Part shown: piece by piece, positions 38,001 through 50,106 of the stretch
How the letters are laid out: the number at the start of each line of letters is the position of its first letter
Numbering within the stretch: position 1 is the first letter of the stretch
DNA from: Congeria kusceri
Lineage: Eukaryota > Mollusca > Bivalvia > Myida > Dreissenidae
Direction of reading: 5' to 3'
DNA: 64,000 bases
Assembly (NCBI GenBank): GCA_027627225.1
Contig: CM051028.1
Span: 21,158,201-21,222,200, forward strand
Notes under the pieces: generated by a model
Database searches by the model: none
Seen by the model: the letters and a program-made list of their open reading frames with translations, nothing else
What the model was told of the DNA's origin: nothing
Made by a program: the position numbers and the translations under genes

Positions 38001-38904
38001 ACATACAGGTCACCCTGATGGTGGTCAATACCATCACATGCATGCTGTAACTGAAGCTTCCCGCCCTTGACCAGCTGTCCATTGTTGACGGTGATAAACT
38101 GGACCTCATGTATTGCTCTCTCACACATAGCGACAGCCACCTCACTGGTAGAGATTCGACACATGTCCTTTGCATAAGAAGACACATCCAAGTGATTAAT
38201 CAAATGGTACTGCTGGTCCAGTAGCTTCACTCTCTTTTTTGCGTTGTCTGCAATAAGGATCTGACCAGTATTGAGAACAACAAAAGCTATATTGGTACAT
38301 TTGGTTGAATCACTTGTTATTCCCACACAATAATCAGCTTTCCCCTTCAAAAGTAAATATGCTAGTCACATGTGCTGTGTACAACCATATCAAGACCTAA
38401 CAGTGGAAACATGTAATGCTCAATGTCTCTGTTAGCATAGAATATTAATGAACTTTCAACATCAGCAGAATTTTCCTTCAGATATGTTTCAGACTGTTGT
38501 ATGTTGTCAAGACATTTCAGTCTGGTACTGAACGAAAGTTCCACCTTGCTCCTATCATCAATTTCGTGTACTGTTTCACTGAGTTTTTTAATGCATCCTG
38601 AAGCCTGGTGCAGTTGTCAATATCGGTCTTTAGAGAAGCTTGAATGCTCATCAGTGAATCTTTCATTTCTTTCAAAGTGGCCTTTTCAATCTCATCTAAA
38701 GCGGCATTTATTTTCTTGCGCGTTTCTCGTAACTCGTGTAAATGTGCATTGCATGAATCCTGCACATACTGAAAATTGGCTTCCCGACTATTCTGAAGCG
38801 TTTTCAATTGTTCCATGATAGTTTGAATTTTGACTGACAGTTGTTGCAAATATATAGACTGTTGTTTTCTTGACTCAGCTATAAGTTTCACGTTTGCGCA
38901 CGCT
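35026..38904 (-). pseudogene. TRIM-like (coiled coil/NHL-like) pseudogene, 5'-incomplete
   Basis: Three coding pieces lie in order on the minus strand. An exon from an acceptor at 38905 ('tttttcttgcag') encodes a long coiled coil with 'KKINAALDEIEKATLKE' and, after a one-base loss in an A run (38584-38589 on the plus strand), 'KCLDNIQQSE'. A second block (38350-37915) encodes an NHL/beta-propeller-like start ('GQILIADNAKKRVKLL') and ends at a donor 'caggtacg'. A C-terminal exon (about 35310-35026) encodes 'WGLHVTTVGQVLVC' and ends '..ILVFNVY'. Bivalve relatives have B-boxes before the coiled coil; none precede it here. Frameshifts at about 38586 and 38355 and a deletion near 35262 make it a pseudogene. 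Relatives act as E3 ligase or scaffold proteins; no function is inferred here. Confidence 0.8.
35311..37914 (-). other. Intron or gap of the TRIM-like pseudogene
   Basis: AT-rich sequence between the NHL-like block and the C-terminal exon. The middle propeller repeats expected in intact relatives are not found here. Short duplications such as 'aattgttgtgt' (36828, 36852) occur. Confidence 0.45.
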
Positions 38905-39840
38905 CTGCAAGAAAAAAACATCACCCATATTTATTTTAAACCTTTAAATAATCTGACTCAAATGCTGGTCTTTTTTGTATAGAAAATACAATAGGCCAAT
39001 TAAAATTCGTATTTCACACTTTCAAACAAAAATCCGTATTCAACAGTTGGAAAAACCGGACTGCTTTTACGTTTGTTGAGTATCGTATATCTCCGTCACG
39101 TTCCGAGCGACATTGGGAAACATGCCGTTTCTATTTAGGGACACGATGACGCCGTTACAACATATGGATTTACATTGAATGACGTCATTGATGTACACGA
39201 CATGTAAACATGCGCGTTCTTAGCAACACTATTTTTTTATTATTTTGTTTAGATTTAATAATTATTTTGTTTCATAGCGGTGTTTAGATCTTAAGGGGGT
39301 ATATAATAAATGGAATACTACATGACTGTGGTTTTTCGGTAGGCGTTAATACAACGTTACTCAATCAACTCGAGCGATACAAGCCACCGGAACACCAGTG
39401 TATACTCGCTATATGTTATACTCAGTAATGAAATATTAAAAAGACTGTACGACATGAGTGGTATGCATACATGAAGCCATTAATTAGATGCAAGGTCCAT
39501 ATCAAATAATAAACTACATGTATTATTTACCAGCTGGACAGTTTTGAAATGTTATTTGCGACTAAATTGTTTGAGAAATAATGAAGAAAGTGCCATAACG
39601 GACTTTGCCCATAATAGAAACTCAGGGTTGTATTTAAGTCAACGTCTAGATGGATGTACTTTGTCTAGGTTTTTGAAATGTATGTATGATCAAACTGGAA
39701 GAATGTTGTATTTATATTTAAAAATGTATTGTATGAATATCTTCTGAATAAATTGATAAGAAACTGTTTGCGAAACAACTTAGAAATATACGCCAAACCG
39801 ATGGCAACGTTTTTGAACGTTGTTATCACTGGGTATGACG
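38905..39840. other. Intergenic stretch upstream of the TRIM-like pseudogene
   Basis: No RING or B-box exon is found on the minus strand here. 'ttaagggggtatataata' at about 39290 resembles the end of the TTAA element at 27540, but no partner end was seen. Confidence 0.4.
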
Positions 39841-40005
39841 TGACACCGGATATTGGCCCATTATCAAGACCAACTAGCTACATGTCAAAGAAAGCATTTC
39901 CAACAACGGTAAGTAAAACGCCGATTTCAAGTATGATGTTTATATTTTAATACATGTATGTGCTAATCTAGACTGCCAACTAAATTGCAAAGACCCTTAC
40001 ATACT
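39841..40005. repeat. Dispersed repeat family E, copy 1
   Basis: Matches the reverse complement of 61510-61665: 'ggatattggcccattat' and 'tagactgccaactaaatt' occur in the same relative order. Class unknown. Confidence 0.55.
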
Positions 40006-41240
40006 TACTTTGACCCATATAATAAATAAACCATAAATAATCAGTAACTAAACGTAAAATGCTCGCTGAAAATATGAATCTCCTCGTTTGTTTGTTTTCA
40101 ATTATTGCAGATTTTATACCTCTTTCGAAAAATGTGAATCGAGCGATTGGTTACGAATACTATAAAGAACATTCCCTGCAATGTTCAATAACTTTTGTTG
40201 CTTATTATGTACGTTCAAAGTCTTACAAAAGGCCAACTCGTGTACGGAATATTGCATGTAATCAATATTAAGTGTACTGGGTATTGCGCAAACAAACATC
40301 AACATTTTTGTAAGATTTCTAGCATACAGACTTAACTTTCATTAAATACAATATTAATTATCCAACGTAAATTCGATTAATATGGGTTCTTATCGTGCAT
40401 TAAAAATACAATGGGTGCTTATATTTGTTTGATAACACAAATATGTATACCTGCTTCTATGTGAAAAATATTCAGAAAAGTTCAAAGACATTATAAGCCA
40501 CCTAATTGAAAATCATTTCTTTAACGATTTAATCATTAGTTTCTGAAAATGTGAGCAATTCCTAGTTTTTTTCTTTAATTATTGTAAACAAATCTTATGT
40601 GTATTCAGAATTTTTTCTTAACTTTAGCTTATATAATTATTTTTTTTTAGATTTTATCTTAGATAGTTTCACAATGTATTCTAAGAGAACCCTTGTCTAA
40701 AAATATATAATACTTATTTAAGAAAAAATGTGATTTGACATAAAATAAGTAAACGAATAAAACATAAACATTGAATATTATAATTATATGGATATTTAAA
40801 CTATGAAAAATATTACCGAAAAAAAATAATGGGACAGATTAATATGTTGACCAAGAGTTGTTTTAACTCTATATTAGATTATAGATTTGAGTTTTTGAAA
40901 TTACAATTACTTGGCGGCTTTAGAAACTTTAGTATAATTAAGATAATTTAGTATATACTAGATATTTAATACTCATTATATTTTTATTTTATACTTATAT
41001 TATCATGCATTAAATTAAAATATAAGTGTTGGAAACAATAGAAATATGTCCCTGTGCTTAAAACTTTATAATTGTATTTTTGAACATTTAAACAAGCGAA
41101 AGTTAAAGAAGTAAGTATTTTAAAGAAAATATCGTATTTTCCAGTAATTGTTTGTGCATAAACCTGCAACACCTTTCTCTTACCTTTAGCCATCAATTGT
41201 CGGAAATTACTAACCGTTTAAATTCATAAAAGTACTATAA
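40006..41240. other. AT-rich intergenic stretch
   Basis: No gene or matchable repeat was recognised. Confidence 0.45.
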
Positions 41241-41264
41241 TAGTGTTCGCTTTTTTGTATTATA

Positions 41265-41400
41265 AAGCAGGGTTTCCCGCAGGATTTCTCGGAGGCATGT
41301 CGGCATCCCGGACACCACCACCTGCGACAGAAATCGGTCGAACCCCCACCCCAAGATCGTTCTAATTGGACCCCTTAGCCTCCCCCCCCCGAAAAAAATA

Positions 41401-41449
<49 letters not shown>

Positions 41450-41660
41450 AATTAGGCATTTGGGGGACCATACTATAATATCTGCATTAGGGGGACAATT
41501 TGTATATTTTTTATTAGAACCGTTTCATGACATCTGAACATTGTTTTGACAATAAAAGAAACACTTTACTATCATATCAGAAGCATTTTGTGATTAAACA
41601 AAAAATAAAAAATATACGAAAAAAATTGGTCCCCTTAATATTTTATAATTACAACATATT
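41265..41660. repeat. Repeat family F with internal (AT)n tract
   Basis: A GC-rich segment (41265-41395, with poly-C) precedes an (AT)n tract (41408-41446). 'gggggacc' phrases and 'ttggtccccttaatatttta' (41627-41646) follow. The same series occurs in inverted orientation at 59335-59605. Confidence 0.6.
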
Positions 41661-41664
41661 CATT

Positions 41665-41776
41665 AAGGAGACCATTTCATATATTCTGTATTAAGGAGAC
41701 CATTTCATATATTCTGTATTAAGGAGACCATTTCATATATTCTGTATTAAGGAGACCATTCCATGTATGCTTTATG
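41665..41776. repeat. 28-bp minisatellite, 4 units
   Basis: Four consecutive 28-bp units beginning 'aaggagaccatttcatatat' at 41665, 41693, 41721 and 41749. The first three are identical and the last is diverged. They extend the 'ggagacc' phrases of the adjacent family F repeat. Confidence 0.9.
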
Positions 41777-44584
41777 AAGGAAACCAATCCATAAATGGTT
41801 TATTGAGACCGTTGTATTTATGCTTTTTAATCTCCCCAAGATATATGTACATGTATATACAACGTTTAGGAGACCAGGGAACAAACTTAGACTGGAGAAA
41901 TTACACTTGTGTATTTGTAAGTTTTATTGGTAGCAATGTTACTTATAACGGAAAAATCGTTTTGAATAAAAAATGCTACCTTTTGAAATTGTAAATACCA
42001 ACTAATACTCGAATATCGGCATGTTATGGTAAAACAGTTTTTAAAAATAGTCTTTATTCTTAGTCTTAAGTCTAGAAATAGTTCGGTGAGTACGGGCCCA
42101 GTTGCATATACGAGTAGGGGGTTCATCTACGTTGAAGAACATGCTCAGCATTTTTGATACACAATATCTCATAGAAGTTACTAGGGGTGTAACGATATCA
42201 CTGACTCAAAATATATACACCGTGCGATATTGTCCATATTGAAAGGCTTGTTAAAGGATAAAAACACGTTTTAGATATTACCTTTTGCATTTCCTGGCGC
42301 AAGCACACACGGTACACTTGCATATGTCATATTGCTTCATTGCGTAGCACGGCTGGGCTCCAATGAAATAAACGTACAGCGACATTAAGAATAAAACTTG
42401 ACACCTGTCATTCGCCGCAAGAAACGTGGGTTTATTGCTTAATGAACGCACGACGCTATGAGCTTCACATACATACACGATATTATTTGCATGCTTTTAA
42501 TACGGTATTGTCACTTTCCATACTAGTATAGTCTGTCTTTTGAACATGTGTTACAACCATAAAGCTAGTTTGCTTTTTAACAACTAAAACAAATTAACCA
42601 TAATATCTTCTTAATGTGCATGCCAAATTCAAAGACGTGAATGGCAATAATACATGTAGAATCTTAGGAACAATATTGATATTAGTGTTGGTGCCAAGAT
42701 ACATTTGATGCCTTGTTTTCGAAAAAAAACTAGTGCTGTTCGTGCCATATCTATTATGTTGGCTGTGCGTTTTGTTGTAAAACATAATTCATGATACGAT
42801 AGAAAAACGCCAGTCGCATAATTTGCAGACAAAGCCACTGTCTGCTAAAACTTAGAACGTGCGGTAGACCTTCGGCGATTGCAGTAGGCCCGTACGATGC
42901 CAGGATGAACTCCCCATGTTTTACAAAACGCAGATGTTCGTCTTAATCCTCAAACTTGAAGTTCGTCGGAGCCACAGTCCGCGGCTTAAACTACACCATA
43001 ATTATAGAAGATGAACAAAGTGGCCCATAATTGCATAATTTGATGACATAACTATTTCACATTAAGTGTTTATTGAATGAGTTAATATGTAAATGAATGA
43101 ATGAAAGAGAAAGCAAGTGAATGAATGCGTATAGCGATGATTAGATGCTAGGTTCACTGTACCCCCATCCCCCCTGCAGGAAAGCCTTTTCTGGATCGGC
43201 CCTGGGTGGTCTGCTAAAACAAAAACCCTGTATGTCGATGTATGTTTATTAGCATTATTTGTATGTTACATAGTGACGCATAAATATTTAAGATGTATTC
43301 AATGAAAACCTTAATACCGTACTTTATGACAAACAACACAAATCCCGTCAAAATTGCAAAGAATTTTAAATGTAATATAAATTAAATAGAACCAGAGTTT
43401 TACATTAAAGAGACATATTGAGGGTTTTTCAGATAACAGAAAACAATTAAAACAATGCAAAATCCCATTTTTCACTAATATATTTTACTCTTTATTTTAA
43501 GCAAAATACATGATTGGTATCGTTAAAGAAAAGTATGTGAAATGCCCCCAATATTTTGATACACGGTTTATGAAGGAAATGAACTCATGCCTGCAATGTT
43601 AACTTTATTACATTGCACTACATATATCAATACTGCCCATCCGCCTTCTGGTACATTTCATTTATATCTATATTTCATCTATAACTATTTTTTCCATGCC
43701 CGCGAAGTGTCATAGTGACAACTTTTTATAAATATTAACAAAAATATATATTTTTTTTTAATTAAAACTACACCTATATGTTAAGTTGCCATTAAACAGT
43801 TCATAAAATAATCTTTTATATTTTGAAAATTTACAGCTTATACGCCTCTTTAATCCTTAGTCTGTCTAAAACAAATTACCATACATTTTGACTACAACAT
43901 GCACTTAAATTGATTGAAAAATGTGAACGAACCACTGCTTAGTTAGGATCAATTATGTTCTCTATAGGTATGTTGCCAATGCATAATAACGAAAAAGATA
44001 CAACTATCCTTCTAACAAGGGCTGTCCACAAGGCAGTGTGCCCGACTATTCATTCCGCTTTGATAATATACATATTCTGTAAGTGACCTTACATAATGAC
44101 CTCGCAGACATATGTGAATTTTCAAAATATCTGCAATAGTTACAGAAACATATATAATTACTTTTAACTAAATTTTCTAAGTACAAAAAGGGGCTTAATT
44201 TGCCTCAAATACTGGTCACATACAAGTCCAAATACAACTAGCCAGTGAAATAATGTCATGAATACTTTACCCTTAATGTATTGTATATACTATTAAACAC
44301 ACTATTATGTGAATTTGGAATAAGATGGATTTTGTGTTCTCTTCGTTTTGATGCAGTTAATTGAATAAATGTGAGTTCTACACTTTGTCAAAATTTTTAA
44401 CAAGAAAAGCAGAACCGTGTTCATGCATGCATGGACACAGTTTTTCAGGACCTGAAAAGTAGCAAAAAAGCCCATAATTTGAAGAAAGAGTTATGAATTT
44501 TTTATCACTTAAACATCTTGAATTTCTCAGATATGTGGTAGAAAAGAAAATATAAACTATATTCTATGTTTAACGTCTTATTCT
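41777..44584. other. Intergenic stretch with scattered repeat fragments
   Basis: No gene is supported. 'ctaggggtgtaacgatatc' (42181) and 'cccgcgaagtgtcatagtga' (43699) look like pieces of interspersed repeats. The latter resembles 27829-27850 inside the TTAA element. Confidence 0.4.
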
Positions 44585-45059
44585 AACTTCACATAATACA
44601 GTGTTTATTATTACATTAAATTAACAATGTATTCAACCAAATATTTAAGTATTAACCAGATGGAACAGAAAGAATAATTTGAATGTTTTGGTGAAGGAGT
44701 CAGAAATATGTTTTATCTGTAAAAATGTAGGCAATCCACAGTAATTAAACAATAAATTCAAAATGTCCTGATTAGCCAATATTTGTCATATTCTTATCAC
44801 CTGCTCCAACCTTAACAGAAACACAACTTCACATAATACAGTGTTTATTATTACATTAAATTAACAATATATTCAACCAAATATTTAAGTATTAACCAGA
44901 TGGAACAGAAAGAATAATTTGAATGTTTTGGTGAAGGAGTCAGAAATATGTTTTATCTGTAAAAATGTAGGCAATCCACAGTAATTAAACAATAAATTCA
45001 AAATGTCCTGATTAGCCAATATTTGTCATATTCTTATCACCTGCTCCAACCTCAACAGA
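44585..45059. repeat. Tandem duplication, 240-bp unit x2
   Basis: 44585-44824 is repeated at 44825-45059 with only about two substitutions (for example, gtattcaacc versus atattcaacc). The near identity indicates a recent event. The unit contains no gene. Confidence 0.95.
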
Positions 45060-46210
45060 ACATTATATGCCAGTTCATTCATAACGTTTTGCATGATGCC
45101 ACTAGACTTACAAACCAACACTGGCAAATACTGCTTTGTAGAGGAAACTAGGACTTTCATTAGAAGTGATAAGTACCCCCATTGGTTACAGGAAACACAA
45201 CCAGGCTATTTGTAACCTATGAAAGAAATGCAGCTCACTCCAAAAAAATAGTAAAATATGTCAAATCCACACAATTGTGGCATTGCAACATTTAAACATC
45301 AAAGATTTCAATACATTCATAAATGCAGTAAGTTAACAAGACAGTATGTTATTATGTACAGCAAAAATGTATGTACATACATAGCAATTTCATGCAAGAA
45401 AAACATTATGTGAGGCATGTTCAAACAGTAATTTGACCAATCTAAAATAACTAAAAAATGAAATTATATTAGAAGACAAATCATCAAAAGGAAAATACAA
45501 CACATACACAACAGAGGAACACTTTTACATCATTCACTGAACAATACACAACACATGTTACTACAATGTTAAGATGTGTAGGGTATAAATAACAAAAAAC
45601 GTTACAAGAACATTCTGGCATAAGCAAAAAAGAATATTGTTGGCCCGTGAGAAAAACTAAATGAGCGATAGGGGTTCAAATGTTAAAACATATACTGTTT
45701 TTTATTATACATTAATGTATATTACAGATCAACAGGACAGTACAAGAGAAGTAAAAGAGGTTAACAGGTGCAAATATTTCCAAATTATATTTTTCTAAAG
45801 CAAGAAAAGCAATCAAACATAGTATCATGTTATGTTTTCGTTTGTCCTACAGACCCATCTTTCAAGTATTCAAAAAATGTGTAAAACAACATCAATTAAT
45901 ATTTTTGAGCTAAACATTTATATATTTATCTCATGTCAGCAGAATCCATTATTTTAAAGTGAAAAAAACGAAAGCAAGTACACAACAATAAAGAGATTGC
46001 AAATCCCTTAACAAGATGGCCAAAAGCGGCTGCAGTCAGAAAAGCTGCCAAGAGTTTATATTTCACTTTCAGGCACAGTCCCTGCAGAATACTCTGTCCT
46101 GATTCAGTTAATATACATAAAATTTAAAACTGTGTGACCTGACCAACAAACATATTGATGAAGAGAGTGAAGATATGTTTAAGTTACCACTTACAGACTA
46201 ACGATACCAG
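45060..46210. other. Intergenic stretch, no gene seen
   Basis: AT-rich and rather A-rich on the plus strand. No exon was recognised. Confidence 0.45.
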
Positions 46211-46214
46211 GGTT

Positions 46215-46590
46215 CTGTTTTATCAAAGATCGTACGACAAGTTTAAGTTACAACTGAATTTTTGAAGATTCTAACCTACGACAGTAAAGATCAAAAGATT
46301 GTCTATGAAACCGCTTCACCATCCAGACTTACAAATATTAGTATGGATGTTTTATGCAATGTAAATGATACACATGTTTCCCCAAATACTGACGAAAACC
46401 GTTACAAACGCTTTATGATTTTATCCATTTCAATTGATGACTTTTCATAAAAAACGCTATATTTCCAATATATTTGTTGGTCAGTAGTGTGGTTTCGCTA
46501 GATTATATATACTGTATTTTTCTTTGGGGGATATTGACAAAAGTTGGAAAATTGTCAATTTGCCGACCTGTGAACAAGTCCCTTTAAATT
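46215..46590 (-). repeat. Interspersed repeat beginning TTTAAAGGGAC
   Basis: Read on the minus strand from 46590, it starts 'tttaaagggacttgttcac'. That opening is like the block at 14988 and is familiar to me from bivalve interspersed repeats. It ends before the last exon of the recombinase gene. The plus-strand open segment inside it is not considered coding. Confidence 0.45.
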
Positions 46591-46770
46591 ACTATAATAG
46601 GTTCAGGAATTTGGTAGTGGACTGGTTTTAGTATATACATGTTTGTACAACCTATATACAGACAAACGCAACATATCTCAACCACATCATGAGAACTAAC
46701 TATATCATTGAAATCAGAGTGTACCACCACCAGTTAAGGGGGGCATATAATACAAAACCCCGTTCTTCTT

Positions 46771-46931
46771 TTAATGGGTGATCTTAGTTAAAGCACCAAC
46801 AGTTTTTTGTCTCACAGTTTTTCTTTCATTGAACAACTTTGCCAGAGTTTTTAAATATTGCTGTTGTAGTGTCAAGGTGTACAGCGAACTTGGAGTTTCT
46901 TCCTTCAAGAACTGCATAATAACATCCTTGC
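46771..46931 (-). CDS. Recombinase-domain gene, exon 5 (terminal)
   Basis: Acceptor 'ttgtttttag' is followed by two bases that complete the codon left by exon 4, then 52 residues (from KDVIMQFLKEE to KITH) and a TAA at 46771-46773. The frame is clean. The product is basic and helical, with no recognised domain. The phase match with exon 4 (CCA A | GC AAG) is what ties it to this gene. Confidence 0.65.
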
Positions 46932-47099
46932 CTAAAAACAAGAGCAACATGATTAAGTTAAATGCAAACGAGAAAGCATGATGGCTCTAAATCGCTCACT
47001 TAAGTATGAAAGACAATAGATTGATTTTCGGTGAAGGCAGAATATTTACGCAAAGGTCCAAACGGTTTGGGAAAGAAATGTTTTTGCTTATTTTTTCAT

Positions 47100-47560
47100 G
47101 AAAAAGGGGCAAAAAGTCCAATGTTTCTGGTCTGATCTGGTCTGATCTAATTTCTGCACATCTTTCCAGAAAAATACACTAACTCTGGTTTTTCTAGTCC
47201 AAGCAGACCCATGGTCAAACTCGTCAAAGATTGTATTGTCACAAATTGTGCAAGAATGAAATAGATTGCTCGGAAAAAGGTGGCCTCTAGAGTGTTATTA
47301 TATTTTTTTTAATAAATAAGGGGTAATAACTCAGGTCAGATTTGGCCCACTATTTTGTAAGCTATGTTATGGTCACATACAAATTGTGCATTCTGATTAT
47401 GCCCATTATCAAACTAGTCCGAGATTTTATTGTCATACAGAATGTTTGATCAAGCTTGAATGAAAAATGAAGTTTCTATTACGGCAATCAACCCAAATGT
47501 TGATGCCAAACGGACGACACAGGCCAATCCCACTATACCAATAGCTCACAGAATAAAAAT
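47100..47560. repeat. Intronic interspersed repeat
   Basis: Lies in the intron between exons 4 and 5. It contains the tandem 'tggtctgatctggtctgatc', repeated 'attgtcaca(a/t)a' phrases and an end 'caaacggacgacacaggcca...'. I recognise that terminus type from repeats in other bivalves. Confidence 0.45.
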
Positions 47561-47722
47561 GTATAACCTACGCATTGATTATTAAAAAAAATAACAGGAG
47601 GTTCTAGTGGGGTTTCAGTGTGGGAATGCTTATGAATAATGAACACAAAACAACTTCATGTTACTTTGTTAACAACTGATATCAAAGATATTAAAGTTAT
47701 ATGGATGAAATATTACACTTAC

Positions 47723-47821
47723 TTGGCAAGTTTTCTGTATTGCCATTTTCATCAGGGCGAAGATAAATGAATGGCTTGAAGTAAGTTCTCAACAGTTGAG
47801 TGTCTTCACTAGACCATTTGA
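47723..47821 (-). CDS. Recombinase-domain gene, exon 4
   Basis: 99 bp bounded by 'ttttaag' and the donor 'gtaagtgta'. It begins and ends in phase 1. It encodes 'VKWSSEDTQLLRTYFKPFI', whose Trp-Ser/Ser-Glu-Asp...Leu pattern resembles the first helix of a Myb/SANT or Trp-rich DNA-binding motif (inference). Confidence 0.65.
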
Positions 47822-48238
47822 CTTAAAACAAAATGAAAAGACATAATAAAATGCACAGATTAAGAAGCTGATTTGTGTTTAGGTTAAATCTGATCAATAT
47901 TTGCAACATTATGTTGATCTTCTTCAAATCTAATTAATATAATATGCGAGAGGTTTGGATCCGTGCCAACATTTCCTCTCATCATTACTATTGCATACAA
48001 AATTAATTTCAATTTTTATCTGTATCCAAGTTTCTTTAATAAAAGGTCAAACAAACACCCTTTAATTGATTTAAAGAAAATAATATGATCTTCCATGTAC
48101 AAGATTAGTGTGAGCATGGTTGAGAGAAGAAACAAAACATCATGATCGAAAAAGCTTGCCTTAGCAATGAAATACATCAGTATACGAATGTTACCACCTA
48201 CAAAATAACCCACATCTGTAACAATGAGAATGCAATAC

Positions 48239-48355
48239 CATGCAAACACTTTTCTGTGTGGCCACTAGAGCTGAGCTGTTCCACTTGTACAGAATTCTCT
48301 TCAGTTAGATGGTCATCATCAGTGGCCTCAACCATATCGTTGATTGCAGGCACGC
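48239..48355 (-). CDS. Recombinase-domain gene, exon 3
   Basis: 117 bp between acceptor 'aataatgtag' and donor 'gtattgc', phase 1 at both ends. It encodes an acidic linker ('DMVEATDDDHLTEEN') ending 'EKCLH'. The frame is clean. Confidence 0.6.
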
Positions 48356-48905
48356 CTACATTATTATAAATTGTAAGAGAAATATTTGTCTTTATAACAC
48401 TTTAATAATATTTAATCAAACCACAATACTTTGAATAGCCACAACCACAAGTTTCTTTGTAGTATTTCTATTTTAATACCATGACAAGACAGTATAATTT
48501 GTTCATAGTAATGCATTCAATCAAGAATTCAGAGCATCTGCCTTATTCGTAGTATCCTGTTATTTATCTCTTAAGTATATATTGTGCAATACTTAGAATC
48601 AAATGCATATGCATAACATATATTGAATTTCATAAAATTATCTGGACTGGAATTTTTAAAATGCCAGCTAGGTTTTTAAGAATTTGAACTAATTTTACAG
48701 GTCTTCAGGAACCCCAAGTTTTTTTAATCACAGACTTTGAGAGCATAATGTAAGATGTAGCCCAAAGCAAACCATAAATAGTATACATAAGTCTTCATCT
48801 AGCATCGGAACTACTTAAACCAAGAACCAATTTTGTTGGAAATAAAAGTATTTCGGATACCAATTTTGGTGTAAAAAATTTGCGAATTATGCACACATCT
48901 GTTAC

Positions 48906-48995
48906 CTGAACACATTCTAGCATCTGTACAATGTTTCACATTGACATCACCTGGATACACACCATCAGGATTTAAACGAGGTGCCTGGCTCATGC
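48906..48995 (-). CDS. Recombinase-domain gene, exon 2
   Basis: 90 bp between acceptor 'atattatag' and donor 'gtaacag', phase 1 at both ends. It encodes 'MSQAPRLNPDGVYPGDVNVK' and then 'HCTDARMCS'. Joining it to exon 1 gives ...VDEG-MSQAP... with the codon correctly completed. Confidence 0.6.
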
Positions 48996-49526
48996 CTATA
49001 ATATAATTTTTTGTAATGTAAGTCACTTAGCGTAAGTTAACACACATATTCAGCATTGTTTCCATAGGCTATAGGCTGTAGAACCAGAAATGATTTGCTA
49101 TAGGCTGTAAAACCAGAAATGATGTAACTACTGGTAGAATCAACGAATCTTGGTAAATTAGCCAAACATACTGTATCTAAGTATACAAGACGTATTTATC
49201 AACATTAACTGGAAGAAAGTTAGCATATTGACATTGCCTATTTTAATACTAGATGCCTGTTGGCAACCTGTCAAGCCTGTTGTCAAGAAAGGCAATCAAG
49301 AGAAAAGATATACTCAAAGAAGTTTACCATGGAACACTGCTGCTAGCTTATTAATAACAGTTTAAATATCTTATGAGACCACTACACGCACATACATTTA
49401 ACTGCTCTTGTGACAATTCAGTTGAGCTAACTGCAAGTGTGCTCGACAAAAGAATTATTGCAAGACATATAAATGAATTTGTTTAATAACTGTGATTATA
49501 TTGAATCAATAATTATAAATCAATAC

Positions 49527-50088
49527 CTTCATCAACTCTGTTCAGCATTTTGCCCATGACAGTTACTGCCTGGACTCCTTGGGGACATTGGTAATTTTCC
49601 TCTTAATATCAAGATCATGGCCCATGTGTTCTAAGAAAACTTTTTGCTGTTGTTTTCCCATATCCATGCTGGCAAAGACTGAAGATAGCCTGTGCCGCAT
49701 TTTTGTGGCATTCACCGGAAGATCGACACCAGCCATCTTACAAACATCAGCTACGGAATGCCAACCAGAGCAGTGCGAGATGCGTTAATTTTTTGTAGCA
49801 ACAAAAAGACGTTTCCTTCTTGGATTCCAAACATTAACCTATCTCTGTTAAGCAAGTTTATGGCCTCCACCAGATCAATTGGGACCAGCACAGGCACATA
49901 CTTTCTACCTTTGCCTTTGAGATAGGCAAGTTTAAATTTTCCCAGAAGTAACTGTTCAGCTGGATCATGATTTTTTTCAATTTCTTCATCTGGGAGCCAA
50001 ACTCCTTTTTCAGCCTCCTCTCATTCACTTCGCAGCATTCGTGCTGCTTCTCCCCCCCGTCGGGCATTATACAAGGTTAATCTAGCTT
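49527..50088 (-). pseudogene. Recombinase-domain gene, exon 1 described: tyrosine recombinase domain, disrupted
   Basis: The exon reads from an acceptor-like site (ag at 50089-50090), or continuously from the upstream repeats, to a phase-1 donor at 49526. Summed over frames it contains all parts of a tyrosine recombinase core. Box I Arg is in 'LYNARRGGEAARM' and box II in 'TKMRHRLSSVF'; 'EHMGHD' is the HxxGH motif, and the nucleophilic Tyr is in 'EENYQCPQG' (codon 49591-49593). These enzymes cut and rejoin DNA through the Tyr. Lesions are an in-frame TGA (50021-50023), a one-base loss near 49805, a TAA (49785-49787) and a one-base loss near 49604. Similar domains occur in Crypton-like elements and in domesticated animal genes; which this is cannot be decided here. 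Confidence 0.7.
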
Positions 50089-50106
50089 CTGAGCAGTTTC
50101 AACACA

